DNA of 64,000 bases from Planctomycetota bacterium (GCA_030605475.1 JAUWIG010000024.1:48429-112428), one strand, 5' to 3'. Positions 53,807-63,254 are shown, counted from the stretch's first letter. Translations and numbers: made by a program. Notes: generated by a model from the letters alone, not told the origin.

Positions 53807-53880
53807 TAGCGGCGGAAGGACTCGAACCTTCGACCCTGGGCTTATGAATCCCATGCTCTAACCACCTGAGCTACGCCGCC
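53807..53880 (-). tRNA. tRNA-Met (CAT)
   Basis: A 74-base tRNA on the minus strand. The acceptor is GGCGGCG/CGCCGCT (one G-T pair), the anticodon loop TTCATAA (anticodon CAT), with D arm GCTC/GAGC, T arm GAAGG/CCTTC and discriminator A. The body looks like elongator Met. The anticodon stem TGGGA/GCCCA has a mismatch at the pair next to the loop (A31 opposite G39). An Ile(CAT) identity is less likely. Confidence 0.9.
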
Positions 53881-53979
53881 AAAAATCTTCTAAGCGCTTA
53901 CAATAACAGCTTTCAACACAAATTGTCAACCATTTTGGCACCAAAAACCGGCTACGCGACTTTTTCCTGTAAACCCCCC

Positions 53980-54819
53980 TTATGCTATCGCCATCTCCTT
54001 CTCAGGAAACTTTTTAAGCTGGCTATAACTAAAAACGGGCCCATCTATACACACAAACTTCCCCCCGATGTTACAATGTCCGCACTTACCAATCCCACAC
54101 TTCATATATCGCTCCAGAGTTATATAAATATTTTCATCTTTGAATCCGGACTCCAGCAGTTTTTTAATAACGAATCTTATCATCACAGGCGGCCCACACA
54201 CGAAAGCGACGCCACAAGACGTAGTCATATTGGTTTTATCCCATAATGTTGTGACTACACCTACATTTCCTTCCCAGCTTTCGTCCGGCTCATCCACGGT
54301 AAGCAATACTTCTGTATCATCCATCTGGCTCCAGGGCTCAATTTCTTCTTTGAAGCAAAGCTCGTAAGGAGTTTTGGCTCCATACAAAATTTTAATCTTT
54401 CCAAAATCTCCTCGCCTATCAAAGACCGACTTTATCACGCTCCTTAATGGCGGCAGACCAATACCCCCGGCAACAAAATACAGGTCCTTTCCCGCAACTT
54501 CTTCAAACGGAAATGAATTTCCATAAGGACCTCTTATATAGATTCTATCTCCTGGCTCAAGCTGGTATATCGCCTGTGTAAGCTTTCCAACGGCCCTTAT
54601 TGTAAGCTCCAAAAATCCCTTCTGGCTCGGGCAGGAAGTTATAGATATGGGAGCTTCTCCCACCCCTAACAATGAAACCTGCACAAATTGACCGGGTTTA
54701 TAATCGAAGGACGCAGCCAACGCCTTATCTTCAAAAACAAGCTTAAATGTCTTTGTATCTAAACTCTCTTTTTGAATCGATTCTATTATTGCCAGATGCG
54801 GAATGTATTCATTCTTCAC
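53980..54819 (-). CDS. FAD/NAD(P)-binding reductase subunit (hydrogenase-gamma/HydG-like)
   Basis: A 279-residue ferredoxin-reductase-type flavoprotein. The FAD domain has PGQFVQVSLLG and the NAD(P) domain has VAGGIGLPPLRSVI. A C-terminal [2Fe-2S] site is in CGIGKCGHCNIGGKFVC. It resembles the gamma subunit of archaeal sulfhydrogenase and PyrK-type subunits that pass electrons to or from NAD(P). The start is GTG at 54819, overlapping the stop of the iron-sulfur gene (GTGA). It is the third gene of the formate dehydrogenase operon. Confidence 0.88.
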   Translation of the reverse strand: MKNEYIPHLAIIESIQKESLDTKTFKLVFEDKALAASFDYKPGQFVQVSLLGVGEAPISITSCPSQKGFLELTIRAVGKLTQAIYQLEPGDRIYIRGPYGNSFPFEEVAGKDLYFVAGGIGLPPLRSVIKSVFDRRGDFGKIKILYGAKTPYELCFKEEIEPWSQMDDTEVLLTVDEPDESWEGNVGVVTTLWDKTNMTTSCGVAFVCGPPVMIRFVIKKLLESGFKDENIYITLERYMKCGIGKCGHCNIGGKFVCIDGPVFSYSQLKKFPEKEMAIA

Positions 54820-55850
54820 TCTTTTGTAACCTCTTCAATCACCTGAGATATTCCTATATTGACCGGACAGCTTGACAGGCACCTGCCGCAGCCGACACAA
54901 CCACTCATTCCTGTTGTAAGGTAATCATACTTCAGCTTATGTTCATATCTGCGGGAAGTCAGAATCCACTTCTCAGACCGTGGATTATGCCCGCTGGCTT
55001 CTCGCGTATACCCTTCAAACACACATGCATCCCAGTTGCGATATCTTCCGCCCGAGCCTGCCTTTAGGTCATCGAATACATTAAAACAGCTGCATGTCGG
55101 ACAGACATAGATACACCCGCCGCAGTAAATGCACCTCTCAGCTATCCTCTCGTACATTCGTTTTGGCACTTTGTCCTCACAAAACTTTTTTACAGCTTCT
55201 TCAAAATCTAATCTAAGGCTAACGGCTTCTTCTGCGTCGTGTTTCGCAATTTTTGAGCACTCAATGTCATCTTTCGAAGCTTCATCAAAAAACTTTCTAT
55301 AGCTGCTTACAAATTCTTCACCTTTTTCAGAACCTATTTCAACCACGTATTTATTTCCAATGTCAGCCAATTGCAAATCAAACCCTGTTTCTAAAAACGG
55401 CCCTGTCTTTGTAGACGTGCAGAAACAGTTTTCAGAAGGATGCTTGCACCCGACGATAACAAGTAATTTGTCCATCGACCTGTTTAGATAGTAGATATCT
55501 TCAAAGTTCCTCTTAAAAAAATCGTCCATAAACAGTATTGCTTTAACATCGCACGCGCGCAGACCAAACAGCAATCTCGGGACTTTTGGTTTAACCGTTT
55601 CGATAATCTTTTCATCTTGAAACCTGAAAAGGGACTCAAGCTGAGGGAATACTATAACCTTGGGTGGGACCACAAGAGATTCGTAATCCAAATTCAATTT
55701 ATCAAGAAGTAATTCCCTGTTTTCACCATCAAGCTTTATAAAGTGAGTATCTCTACCGATGTCTTCCAAAGGAACATAAGTCTCCCACTGCTCAGAGGCC
55801 TCAATACAGAGTTTCTTTACATTATCTTTTTTAATCGTCCATCCATTCAT
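54816..55850 (-). CDS. iron-sulfur subunit (hydrogenase-beta/HydB-like)
   Basis: A 344-residue protein with two [4Fe-4S] motifs at the C-terminus (CIYCGGCIYVCPTCSC; CVGCGRCLSSCPVNI). Upstream is a domain shared with the beta subunit of sulfhydrogenase and anaerobic sulfite reductase A (PRLLFGLRACDVKAILFMDDFF, split: PRLLFGLRACDVK, AILFMDDFF). It would relay electrons between the flavoprotein and FdhA. Start and stop overlap both neighbours by four bases. Confidence 0.88.
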   Translation of the reverse strand: MNGWTIKKDNVKKLCIEASEQWETYVPLEDIGRDTHFIKLDGENRELLLDKLNLDYESLVVPPKVIVFPQLESLFRFQDEKIIETVKPKVPRLLFGLRACDVKAILFMDDFFKRNFEDIYYLNRSMDKLLVIVGCKHPSENCFCTSTKTGPFLETGFDLQLADIGNKYVVEIGSEKGEEFVSSYRKFFDEASKDDIECSKIAKHDAEEAVSLRLDFEEAVKKFCEDKVPKRMYERIAERCIYCGGCIYVCPTCSCFNVFDDLKAGSGGRYRNWDACVFEGYTREASGHNPRSEKWILTSRRYEHKLKYDYLTTGMSGCVGCGRCLSSCPVNIGISQVIEEVTKE

Positions 55851-57898
55851 ATTTTTTCAATTTTGACCGCACATACTTTGTATTCGGGTATCTTGGCCAC
55901 AGGGTCAACTGCAGGATTGGTTAAAACATTTGCCGCTGCCTCTCTAAAATGAAAAGGAATAAACACAGAGCCTTGTTTTACCTTATTCGTTACTAATACC
56001 TGTGTTTCGATTTGGCCTCGTCTCGATGAAACTCTCACACGACTACCTTTTCTAACCTTAAGATTTTCGGCATCTTCTGGATTAATCTCAACGTAGCCGG
56101 AAGGCACTTCTCTATCCAAAGTGGATGTTCGACGGGTCATCGTGCCCGTGTGCCAATGCCAGTAGATTCTTCCTGTGCTAAGGACAAAGTTATATTCGTC
56201 ATCCGGAAGTTCGTCTGCAGGTGTATATACACATGGCATAAAAGTTCCTTTTCCTTTGGCGAATCTATCCTTGTGCAGATAGACGGTGCCAGGATGGTCT
56301 TTCGACAGACAGGGCCACTGTAGGCCGAATGGCTCTAAACGGCCATAGCTAATCCCGCCATAGATGGGAGTAAGTTGGGCTATTTCATCCATAATTTCAG
56401 AAGGCCGGCCGTATTCCATCTCGCTATAGCCACAGCGATTGGCTATCTCAGATAGAATTTCCCAATCCGGCCTTGCCTCACCCACCGGCTCAATAGCCTG
56501 TCGTATCCTCTCAACCCTGCGCTCAGTATTTGTAAACGTGCCATCTTTTTCGGCAAAACTGGCAGCGGGTAATATCACATCTGCATATTGTGCCGTATCC
56601 GACAGAAATATTTCATTGATAACAAGAAATTCCAGCTTCTTCAGTGCCTTGCGAACACGAGTTGAATCAGGGTCACTGATAACAGGATTCTCGCCCATTA
56701 TATAAAGACCCTTTAGTTTGCCTTCTTGGGCTTTATCAAAAATCTCAGTAACAGTAAGCCCTGGCTTTGATGGCAGATTCTTTACTTTCCACATTTTCTC
56801 AAATTTAGCTCTCACCGCTCTATCCGTTACTTTTTGGTACCCCGAAAAGACATCCGGAAGTGCACCGACGTCACATGCACCCTGAACATTATTTTGTCCC
56901 CTTAAGGGATTAACACCAGTAGAGGCAAACCCCACATGGGCAGTCAACATTGCAAGATTAGCCAGCGATTTAACATTATCTACACCTGTGGTGTGCTGGG
57001 TAATACCCATAGAGTAAACAATCATTGCCTTTTTAGTTTTGGCATAAAGCCTCGCGCCTTCAATCAGCAAGTCACGGGGAATTTTTGTTATTTTCTCCAC
57101 ATACTCCGGCGTGTATTGCTCAACTATCCTTTTTAATTCTTCAAAATTCTCTGTTCTTTCCTCTATATATTTTTGGTCATACAGCTGCTCTTTAATTATT
57201 ACATTGACCATCCCGTTTATCCATGCAACGTCGGTGCCATTGTCCTGCGCCATATAAATGGTTGCATATTTAGCAAGTTCGATTTTTCTTGGGTCAACGA
57301 CAATTAACTTGGAACCTCCGTCATTGACGGCATTAATAATCCTTGAGCCTATCAGCGGATGTTGTTCGGTCGTATCTGAGCCGGTGATTAAAAACAAATC
57401 TGCATCCTCGAATTCACTTATTGAATTTGTCATTGCGCCAGAGCCAAACGTCGCGGCCAGACCCGTTACTGTAGAAGCATGGCAGAGCCTGGCGCAGTGG
57501 TCAACATTGTTGGTCCCAAAAACGGCCCTGGCCAACTTCATCATAAGAAAATTCTCTTCGTTGGTAGCTTTGGCTGAGCTTAGAAAGCCAAGGGCACCCG
57601 GTCCATATTTTTCTTTAATTTCTAAAAGTCTCTTGGAAACCACCTCCAGGGCTCTATCCCAGCTGACCTCTTTAAATCCACCATTGGATTTGATTAAAGG
57701 GACTTTAAGTCTATCTAACTTGTTGACAAATTCATAAGCGTTCCACCCCTTCACACAAAGACCGCCTTTTGAAACAGGATGGTTTCTGCTGGGATAGGAA
57801 CCAACAATAATTCCGTTCTCGGACTCAAGGTACAATCCGCATCCGCATCCGCAAAACGGGCACGTGGTGAGAACAAACTCGCATCTGGCCTCTCGCAT
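55847..57898 (-). CDS. formate dehydrogenase catalytic subunit (Cys form)
   Basis: A 683-residue molybdopterin oxidoreductase. The N-terminal [4Fe-4S] site is TCPFCGCGCG plus a later Cys (GGLC). The catalytic Cys-His is at 139-140 in DHCARLCHASTVTG, aligning with Sec140-His141 of E. coli FdhF; no TGA codon is used. The body has GSDTTEQHPLIGSRI and the C-terminal molybdopterin-contacting region with LSTGRIYWHWHTGTMTRR (split: LSTGRIYWHWHTG, TMTRR). It could oxidise formate or reduce CO2. The ATG at 57898 lies within a repetitive 'acgagatgcgag' word with no ribosome site. It heads a tightly coupled three-gene operon. Confidence 0.9.
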   Translation of the reverse strand: MREARCEFVLTTCPFCGCGCGLYLESENGIIVGSYPSRNHPVSKGGLCVKGWNAYEFVNKLDRLKVPLIKSNGGFKEVSWDRALEVVSKRLLEIKEKYGPGALGFLSSAKATNEENFLMMKLARAVFGTNNVDHCARLCHASTVTGLAATFGSGAMTNSISEFEDADLFLITGSDTTEQHPLIGSRIINAVNDGGSKLIVVDPRKIELAKYATIYMAQDNGTDVAWINGMVNVIIKEQLYDQKYIEERTENFEELKRIVEQYTPEYVEKITKIPRDLLIEGARLYAKTKKAMIVYSMGITQHTTGVDNVKSLANLAMLTAHVGFASTGVNPLRGQNNVQGACDVGALPDVFSGYQKVTDRAVRAKFEKMWKVKNLPSKPGLTVTEIFDKAQEGKLKGLYIMGENPVISDPDSTRVRKALKKLEFLVINEIFLSDTAQYADVILPAASFAEKDGTFTNTERRVERIRQAIEPVGEARPDWEILSEIANRCGYSEMEYGRPSEIMDEIAQLTPIYGGISYGRLEPFGLQWPCLSKDHPGTVYLHKDRFAKGKGTFMPCVYTPADELPDDEYNFVLSTGRIYWHWHTGTMTRRTSTLDREVPSGYVEINPEDAENLKVRKGSRVRVSSRRGQIETQVLVTNKVKQGSVFIPFHFREAAANVLTNPAVDPVAKIPEYKVCAVKIEKI

Positions 57899-57953
57899 CT
57901 CGTATTTAGTTTAGTCTTCTTGGTATCAATAATCAATTGCTAATAACCAATCT

Positions 57954-58058
57954 TTAATCAGCCAAAGCCACTTTAACCATAACCGATATTTGTTCATTCT
58001 TAAACCCTTTTCGTTCCATTGCGCCGCTGGGGCAGACCGAAAAACATAAATATGGGTC
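57954..58058 (-). pseudogene. C-terminal remnant of an HdrA-like/ferredoxin protein
   Basis: The minus strand between two stops encodes 34 residues: a YLCFSVCPSGAMERKG cluster followed by FKNEQISVMVKVAL and a TAA. This matches the end of heterodisulfide-reductase A-like proteins, where the last ferredoxin motif (CxxxCPSGAI) precedes a GFxxEQI helix. The rest of the gene is not present upstream, so it is a decayed 3' end just ahead of fdhA. Confidence 0.6.
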
Positions 58059-58245
58059 TCACTTTGTAATTCATACAGCTTTTCTCATCGTAATTTCTCT
58101 GGACACATCCCGCCTGGACAAAATACAATAAAAACCAAATTGGCGACCTGGGACAAAAGGATAACCTCATAATAGCAGCTTCTCTTGTTGGCTATTGCCG
58201 GCTTGGCCTTGCTGAGAAAATACAGGGCCGCAGGGTCCTTCTCGA

Positions 58246-58251
58246 TATAAT
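58246..58251 (+). promoter_or_regulatory. -10 box just before the M28 gene
   Basis: A perfect TATAAT ends eight bases before the ATG at 58260, so transcription would start at or one base before the codon. No convincing -35 is visible. Confidence 0.35.
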
Positions 58252-58259
58252 ATAGGGTT

Positions 58260-59369
58260 ATGCTTAACCTAAAACAAAAATCGGGGCCAAACGAAAACCC
58301 CGGACAGGAACCGGCTGACCCAGAGTCGCGACGCAAAAGTAGGTTCGCAATAAAAATTATAACTCGCGGCGCGGTCATTAGACTCGCCGTCTTAGCAGCA
58401 ACTCTTTTGATATTCTGCGTGTGGGCGTATTTCACAATGCTCAAAATGCCCGGAAAAAGCTGCGCTGGCCCATTGTCGCCCCTAACCGATGCACAAGTTT
58501 CGTTGCGCGACGAACTCATAGCGGACGTAGAGAAACTTGCAGGCCGAATCGGAGAGCGAAATATCTGGAACTATCTCAACCTCGCCGCCGCTGCTGATTA
58601 TATCGAAAACTCACTCGCCGAAGCTGGCTACAAAGTCCGGCGACAGAACTTCACTGTCCAGAACCAAATCTGCTGCAACCTCGAAGTCGAGCTTACAGGG
58701 ACAAAATACCCCGACCAGATTGTAATTGTCGGCGCACATTATGATTCCGTCCTCGGCTCCCCAGGCGCCAATGACAATGTCTCAGCCGTTGCTGCAGCGC
58801 TTGCCATCGCTCGCCGATTCGCCGGCAAAAAAACCGCCCGAACGCTCCGCTTCGTCCTCTTTGCAAACGAAGAGCCGCCGTTCTTCCAGACCGACCAGAT
58901 GGGCAGCTTCATTTACGCCAAAAGCTGCCGAGAAAAAGGCGATAACATCATCGCTATGCTCTGCCTTGAAACCATCGGCTACTATTCAGACCAGCCAAAC
59001 AGCCAGAGATACCCATTTCCCTTCAGTCTCGTATACCCCTCAACCGGCAACTTTTTAGGCTTCGTCAGCAATCTTTCTTCACGCAAGCTCCTGCACACCG
59101 TCGTCGCCTCGTTTCGCAAAAACTGCAAATTCCCATCGCAGGCAGGCGCAATCCCTGAAATCGTCCCCGGCATCAACTGGTCAGACCACTGGTCTTTTTG
59201 GCGGCACGGCTACCCCGCGATTATGATAACCGATACTGCCCCCTACCGTTATCCCTGGTATCACAGCCACGAAGACACTCCCGACAAAATCGACTACCCC
59301 CGCCTCGCAATCGTAACCACCGGCCTACAATCCGTTATTGCTGATTTAGCCAAACTCTCAGACCAATAA
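58260..59369 (+). CDS. M28-family zinc aminopeptidase, membrane-anchored
   Basis: A 369-residue protein. A basic N-terminus, one membrane helix (about 40-60) and an M28 peptidase domain are seen. The dinuclear zinc residues are in GAHYDSV, PGANDN, ANEEPPFF and the C-terminal SDHWSFWRHGYPA and YHSHEDTPDKI. All ligand positions of the family are present. It probably trims peptides in the periplasm. A TATAAT lies eight bases before the ATG and no ribosome site is evident. It is divergent from the fdh operon. Confidence 0.9.
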   Translation: MLNLKQKSGPNENPGQEPADPESRRKSRFAIKIITRGAVIRLAVLAATLLIFCVWAYFTMLKMPGKSCAGPLSPLTDAQVSLRDELIADVEKLAGRIGERNIWNYLNLAAAADYIENSLAEAGYKVRRQNFTVQNQICCNLEVELTGTKYPDQIVIVGAHYDSVLGSPGANDNVSAVAAALAIARRFAGKKTARTLRFVLFANEEPPFFQTDQMGSFIYAKSCREKGDNIIAMLCLETIGYYSDQPNSQRYPFPFSLVYPSTGNFLGFVSNLSSRKLLHTVVASFRKNCKFPSQAGAIPEIVPGINWSDHWSFWRHGYPAIMITDTAPYRYPWYHSHEDTPDKIDYPRLAIVTTGLQSVIADLAKLSDQ

Positions 59370-59420
59370 ATACTATCCCACAATACACGATACACACGAC
59401 GCAATACATATCACGCCTTG

Positions 59421-60689
59421 CTACTCGTGTCGAAGTGCAACTATAGGGTCTACTTTAGCGGCGCGCACGGCTGGATACAAACCGAAGATAATTCCAACAC
59501 CAAAACTTATGACCAGAGGCAGAACAATACTTTCCAGCGTAATGACCGTCGGCATGCCGGCAAAATACGTTATTAAAGATGGTACCAGAACACCCATGCC
59601 GATACCAATAAGGCCACCGATTATTGAAAGAACAACTGTTTCTATTAGGAACTGGCTGATAATCTGTCTTCTCTTGGCGCCGATGGCCCGACGAACCCCT
59701 ATCTCCTGAGTCCGCTCAGTTACCGATGCCAGCATGATATTCATAATCCCGATACCGCCTACAAGCAGGCTGATACCCGCAATTGAACCTAATACAATGT
59801 TAAACGTCCGCTTTGTTGCTTCTGCCTGACGTAGCAAAGCCAACGGTACGCTTATATGGTAATCCTTCTTCTTGTGGAAGCGTTTTAGCATATTCTCAAT
59901 CCCCTTCGCGGTAGGTTCGACATCTTCAGTTGAATTGACCTGCACAATCATCTGATGCAGCTCCACCATTTCCCGTTCTCTTGTGCCGGCTGTTCTCCTC
60001 GAGATTACGTCACCGAAATATGTACGCGCAACACTGATGGGAATATAAGCGTCTACTTCCTGGTCCGGTATCTGAATGTTACTCGCCTGACCGCTTTCGC
60101 TTTTGACAATCCCAACGACTTCAAAATAGTCACCACCAATTCTGAGAGGTTGGCCGATTGTATTTTCAGTAGCCAAAAGCCTCCGAGCACCAAATTCGGT
60201 CAGAACCGCCACGGGTACACGGTCATTTTCATCGGAAGGCAGCAGGACACGGCCGGCTATAACGGGCCTTTGCACCAGCTCAAACCAGCTCGGCGTCGTC
60301 CCGACTACACGCAGTTCCAGTGCTCTCTCTCTGAGACGGCCTTCTTTACGTATCAGCTTCACAGGAGCCGCCTGCCTTATGGTCTTAAAAGTTTCAACTA
60401 CCCTGACATGGTCTTTGTATGTCAGCCCATAGATGCTCATACGAGTACGAGTCGTACTGGCCGCCTCATCGTCAATTGATTTAATCGCATTGATAATTAT
60501 ATTATTGCTGCCGAGTTTGCGAATCGAATCGAGTGCCTCTTTACTCGCCCCTTCTCCAACTGATAGCATCGCCACTACACTGCCGACTCCAAAGACTATA
60601 CCCAGCGTTGTAAGCAAAGAGCGAAGCTTGTGTAGAAGCAGGTTTTCAATACCAAGCAGAATGTTACGCACAATCTTAATTTGGTGCAT
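59421..60689 (-). CDS. MacB-type ABC transporter permease
   Basis: A 422-residue FtsX/MacB-like permease. It has an N-terminal helix (about 19-40), a periplasmic MacB_PCD domain (about 45-260), and three C-terminal helices with GIMNIMLASVTERTQEIGVRRAIGA (split: GIMNIMLASV, TERTQEIGVRRAIG), the family signature. It works with the ATPase and adaptor encoded just upstream in a tripartite-like mechanotransmission exporter or lipoprotein transporter. Its start overlaps the ATPase stop by one base. Confidence 0.93.
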   Translation of the reverse strand: MHQIKIVRNILLGIENLLLHKLRSLLTTLGIVFGVGSVVAMLSVGEGASKEALDSIRKLGSNNIIINAIKSIDDEAASTTRTRMSIYGLTYKDHVRVVETFKTIRQAAPVKLIRKEGRLRERALELRVVGTTPSWFELVQRPVIAGRVLLPSDENDRVPVAVLTEFGARRLLATENTIGQPLRIGGDYFEVVGIVKSESGQASNIQIPDQEVDAYIPISVARTYFGDVISRRTAGTREREMVELHQMIVQVNSTEDVEPTAKGIENMLKRFHKKKDYHISVPLALLRQAEATKRTFNIVLGSIAGISLLVGGIGIMNIMLASVTERTQEIGVRRAIGAKRRQIISQFLIETVVLSIIGGLIGIGMGVLVPSLITYFAGMPTVITLESIVLPLVISFGVGIIFGLYPAVRAAKVDPIVALRHE

Positions 60690-61402
60690 CAGTCATCTCC
60701 ATCAATCCGCTCGACCAAACCATCGAGCATATAGAGGCGATGCTTGGCGTGTGCCGCAATATATGATTCGTGGGTCACCATAATTATCGTCTTGCCAAGC
60801 TCATTAAGTTCAACCAGCAGTTGCAGAATCTGTTCCCCTGTCGTGGTGTCCAGGTTACCTGTGGGCTCGTCGGCAAAAATTATCTGAGGGTCGTTGGCCA
60901 ATGCCCTCGCGATTGCCACACGCTGCATTTGCCCACCGGATAGCTCCGCCGGACGATGCTTCAGCCGTTCTTCGAGCCCTATTTTTTGGGCAAGTACTCT
61001 GGCACGTTCAGCACTTCGACCCCCATCCCATCCAAGATAATAAAGTGGCAATTCAATATTTCTCTGAACCGTTAGCTGGGCAATGAGATTAAAGCTTTGA
61101 AAAATAAACCCGAACTTCCGCAGCCGAAGCTCACTGAGAGAATCGTCATCAAGAGTGCTCACATCCTGGCCTTCAAGAATATAACGCCCGGAAGTTAAAT
61201 GGTCCAGGCAGCCAAGAATGTTCATCATTGTACTTTTACCGGAGCCGCTTGGGCCCATAATCGCCCAAAAGCTGCCGCGAGTGAACGACAACGTTATACC
61301 TGCAAGGGCATTTACATCTTGAGTGCCCATCTGGTAAATCTTATGTGCATTTTCCAGGCGGACTATCTCGGCGTTGGAATTGGACACCACCTCATGTTTC
61401 AT
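60689..61402 (-). CDS. MacB/LolD-type ABC transporter ATPase
   Basis: A 237-residue ATPase. Walker A GPSGSGKST, signature LSGGQMQRVAIARAL, Walker B IIFADEPTGNLD and the switch His in MVTHESYIA are intact. It belongs to the LolD/MacB subfamily. The gene overlaps both neighbours (ATGA with the adaptor, TGATG with the permease), so the three products are made together. Confidence 0.95.
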   Translation of the reverse strand: MKHEVVSNSNAEIVRLENAHKIYQMGTQDVNALAGITLSFTRGSFWAIMGPSGSGKSTMMNILGCLDHLTSGRYILEGQDVSTLDDDSLSELRLRKFGFIFQSFNLIAQLTVQRNIELPLYYLGWDGGRSAERARVLAQKIGLEERLKHRPAELSGGQMQRVAIARALANDPQIIFADEPTGNLDTTTGEQILQLLVELNELGKTIIMVTHESYIAAHAKHRLYMLDGLVERIDGDD

Positions 61403-63165
61403 TCACCTGCCTCAGTTCGCTGTTGGCGTCTCCCCGCCCGTCTTTTACGCATCTCCTCCTTCTCTTCATCAGACATCTTTTCAAACCTCTCCTGCATCTT
61501 CTGCCTCTGCTCAGGGGTAAGCTCCGTCTTACGCCTGGAACGTTCCTGCTCAGCCTCCTTCGTATCCGGCCTTTGACCGCCTTCCTTATCAATTGACCTT
61601 AATGTCCGGGCCTCGTCATCTTCAGCAGGAGATATTTCAGTAGTAACGGCATCTGTACCTTGTTCAACGGCAGCAGGGGCCAGCGGTGGCGTAAGCAGAA
61701 CAATCTCACCAGGCTGCAAACCTCGAATGATTCTTATCATTCTGTTATTGTCCAGACCAATCTCAACGCTGCAGGCCTCAAATCCTTTGTCGCCCAGCAC
61801 ATAAACGGTTGGCTCTCCTCCAATACGAAGAACTGCCTGAACAGGTATGTATGTTGCATCATCATACTCTTCTATAATGATTTCTGTCCTGCAGCTCATC
61901 CCTGTGCGAAGATAATCACCTTCGCCATCAAGATAAATTTCAGTATTATAGACCTTTAGGTCTGGGTTTAGCCAAACCATTTGGGCATCAGGTAAAGGAG
62001 CAATTTTCACAACACGGCCGGTAAATGTCCTCCCAGGCAGAGCGTCGACTGTAACCACTACCGGTAAACCCGTCTTCACTTTCTGCAGACTGGCTTCATG
62101 GATTTTGACCTCCGCATTCACCGCCGACGCCGTCGGAAGATAAATAAGTTCCTCACGTTCGCGGACTTCATTCCCTTCATCCAGCGGTTCTTGACTGCTG
62201 CGCCAATGCCGACTCTTGGCGCTGGTGGCGTAGATTACTAATCCATCAGCAGGTGCATAAATCTTTGTCTTTTCAATTTGCTCTTCTTTTTTCTTCAGTT
62301 TGTCTTTCTGCCGCTCAAATTCAGAATCTTTTGCCCGCAGCTCGGCCTCGGCCTGTATCACATCGGCTTTGGCCTTACGCCTTGTTCGCTCAAGAGCCAT
62401 TTCTGCCTGCTTAACGTCGCTTTCAAGTTCCGCCAGCTCCCGCGGATGAGTAAAATCTTCCAGCAAACGCAAATTGTTCTCGGTCAGCTCCAGGTCTAAT
62501 CTCCTCTTGTTCGTAGCCAGCTCGTCAATTTGTAATTCTGTTCGTGAAATATATTCCTTCTCGAAAAGTTTTTGTGACCATTTTAATTTCTCCTCCGCCG
62601 TTTGAAGCTCCTGCTCAGCCAGGGTAATGCGAGACTCCGCCTCCTTAAGTTCATTTAGATATTCACCTTCCAGATATTTCTTCAAATCCTGCTTGGCGAA
62701 TTCAAACACCAGCTCTGCCTTATCGACATCACTCTGTGCCTGGTTTTCAGACACAGCCAGATTCTCACGCGCCCGAATAAAAGATGCCTCAGCGTTCTGA
62801 ACACGAATTTGCTGGTCAATTTTTTCATCCAGCAATCGGCTTGAATCTAATTCAACCAGCAGCTCTCCTTCCTTGACACACGTGCCTTCCTCTACCAGAG
62901 AAAGAATTGTTGTTCTCCCTTCAACCTCGCTTTTGATAATTATTTGTTCACGTGCCTGGATGGTCCCCGATTCAGTTACACTTATCCTCAAAGGCCCGCG
63001 CTTGACTACAAAGGTCGGCATATCACCTGACAAATCAACCTTCGAACCGGAATGATTAAAAGCTACAACTGCGATGACCATCAGCAGCAATACAACAACC
63101 CCTATGAAAACTAAAAGTTTTGTCCATAAAAAACGCGTTTTCGATTTCGATTTATTATTTTGCAT
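61399..63165 (-). CDS. MacA/HlyD-type periplasmic adaptor protein
   Basis: A 588-residue adaptor. It has an N-terminal membrane helix (about 14-36), beta-barrel and lipoyl halves around a long coiled coil (about 90-290), and a C-terminal barrel. The last ~75 residues are an Arg/Glu-rich charged tail (LTPEQRQKMQERFEKMSDEE), uncommon for the family. The ATG at 63165 is chosen by protein architecture; an earlier start at 63258 would prefix residues from the repetitive spacer. No outer-membrane TolC-like gene is present in the window. Confidence 0.9.
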   Translation of the reverse strand: MQNNKSKSKTRFLWTKLLVFIGVVVLLLMVIAVVAFNHSGSKVDLSGDMPTFVVKRGPLRISVTESGTIQAREQIIIKSEVEGRTTILSLVEEGTCVKEGELLVELDSSRLLDEKIDQQIRVQNAEASFIRARENLAVSENQAQSDVDKAELVFEFAKQDLKKYLEGEYLNELKEAESRITLAEQELQTAEEKLKWSQKLFEKEYISRTELQIDELATNKRRLDLELTENNLRLLEDFTHPRELAELESDVKQAEMALERTRRKAKADVIQAEAELRAKDSEFERQKDKLKKKEEQIEKTKIYAPADGLVIYATSAKSRHWRSSQEPLDEGNEVREREELIYLPTASAVNAEVKIHEASLQKVKTGLPVVVTVDALPGRTFTGRVVKIAPLPDAQMVWLNPDLKVYNTEIYLDGEGDYLRTGMSCRTEIIIEEYDDATYIPVQAVLRIGGEPTVYVLGDKGFEACSVEIGLDNNRMIRIIRGLQPGEIVLLTPPLAPAAVEQGTDAVTTEISPAEDDEARTLRSIDKEGGQRPDTKEAEQERSRRKTELTPEQRQKMQERFEKMSDEEKEEMRKRRAGRRQQRTEAGE

Positions 63166-63254
63166 TATCAATTTCCCGCAGCCGCTCCCAGTGGCAGACG
63201 ATACCACCGCCATAGTCCTTTTCATCAACCTTTTTAAGATGTTTAGCCCTGCCA

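Noticed and set aside
58059..58061. TGA before the HdrA remnant as a selenocysteine codon
   Set aside because: No continuing homology upstream and no SECIS-like hairpin; the neighbouring formate dehydrogenase is of the Cys type.
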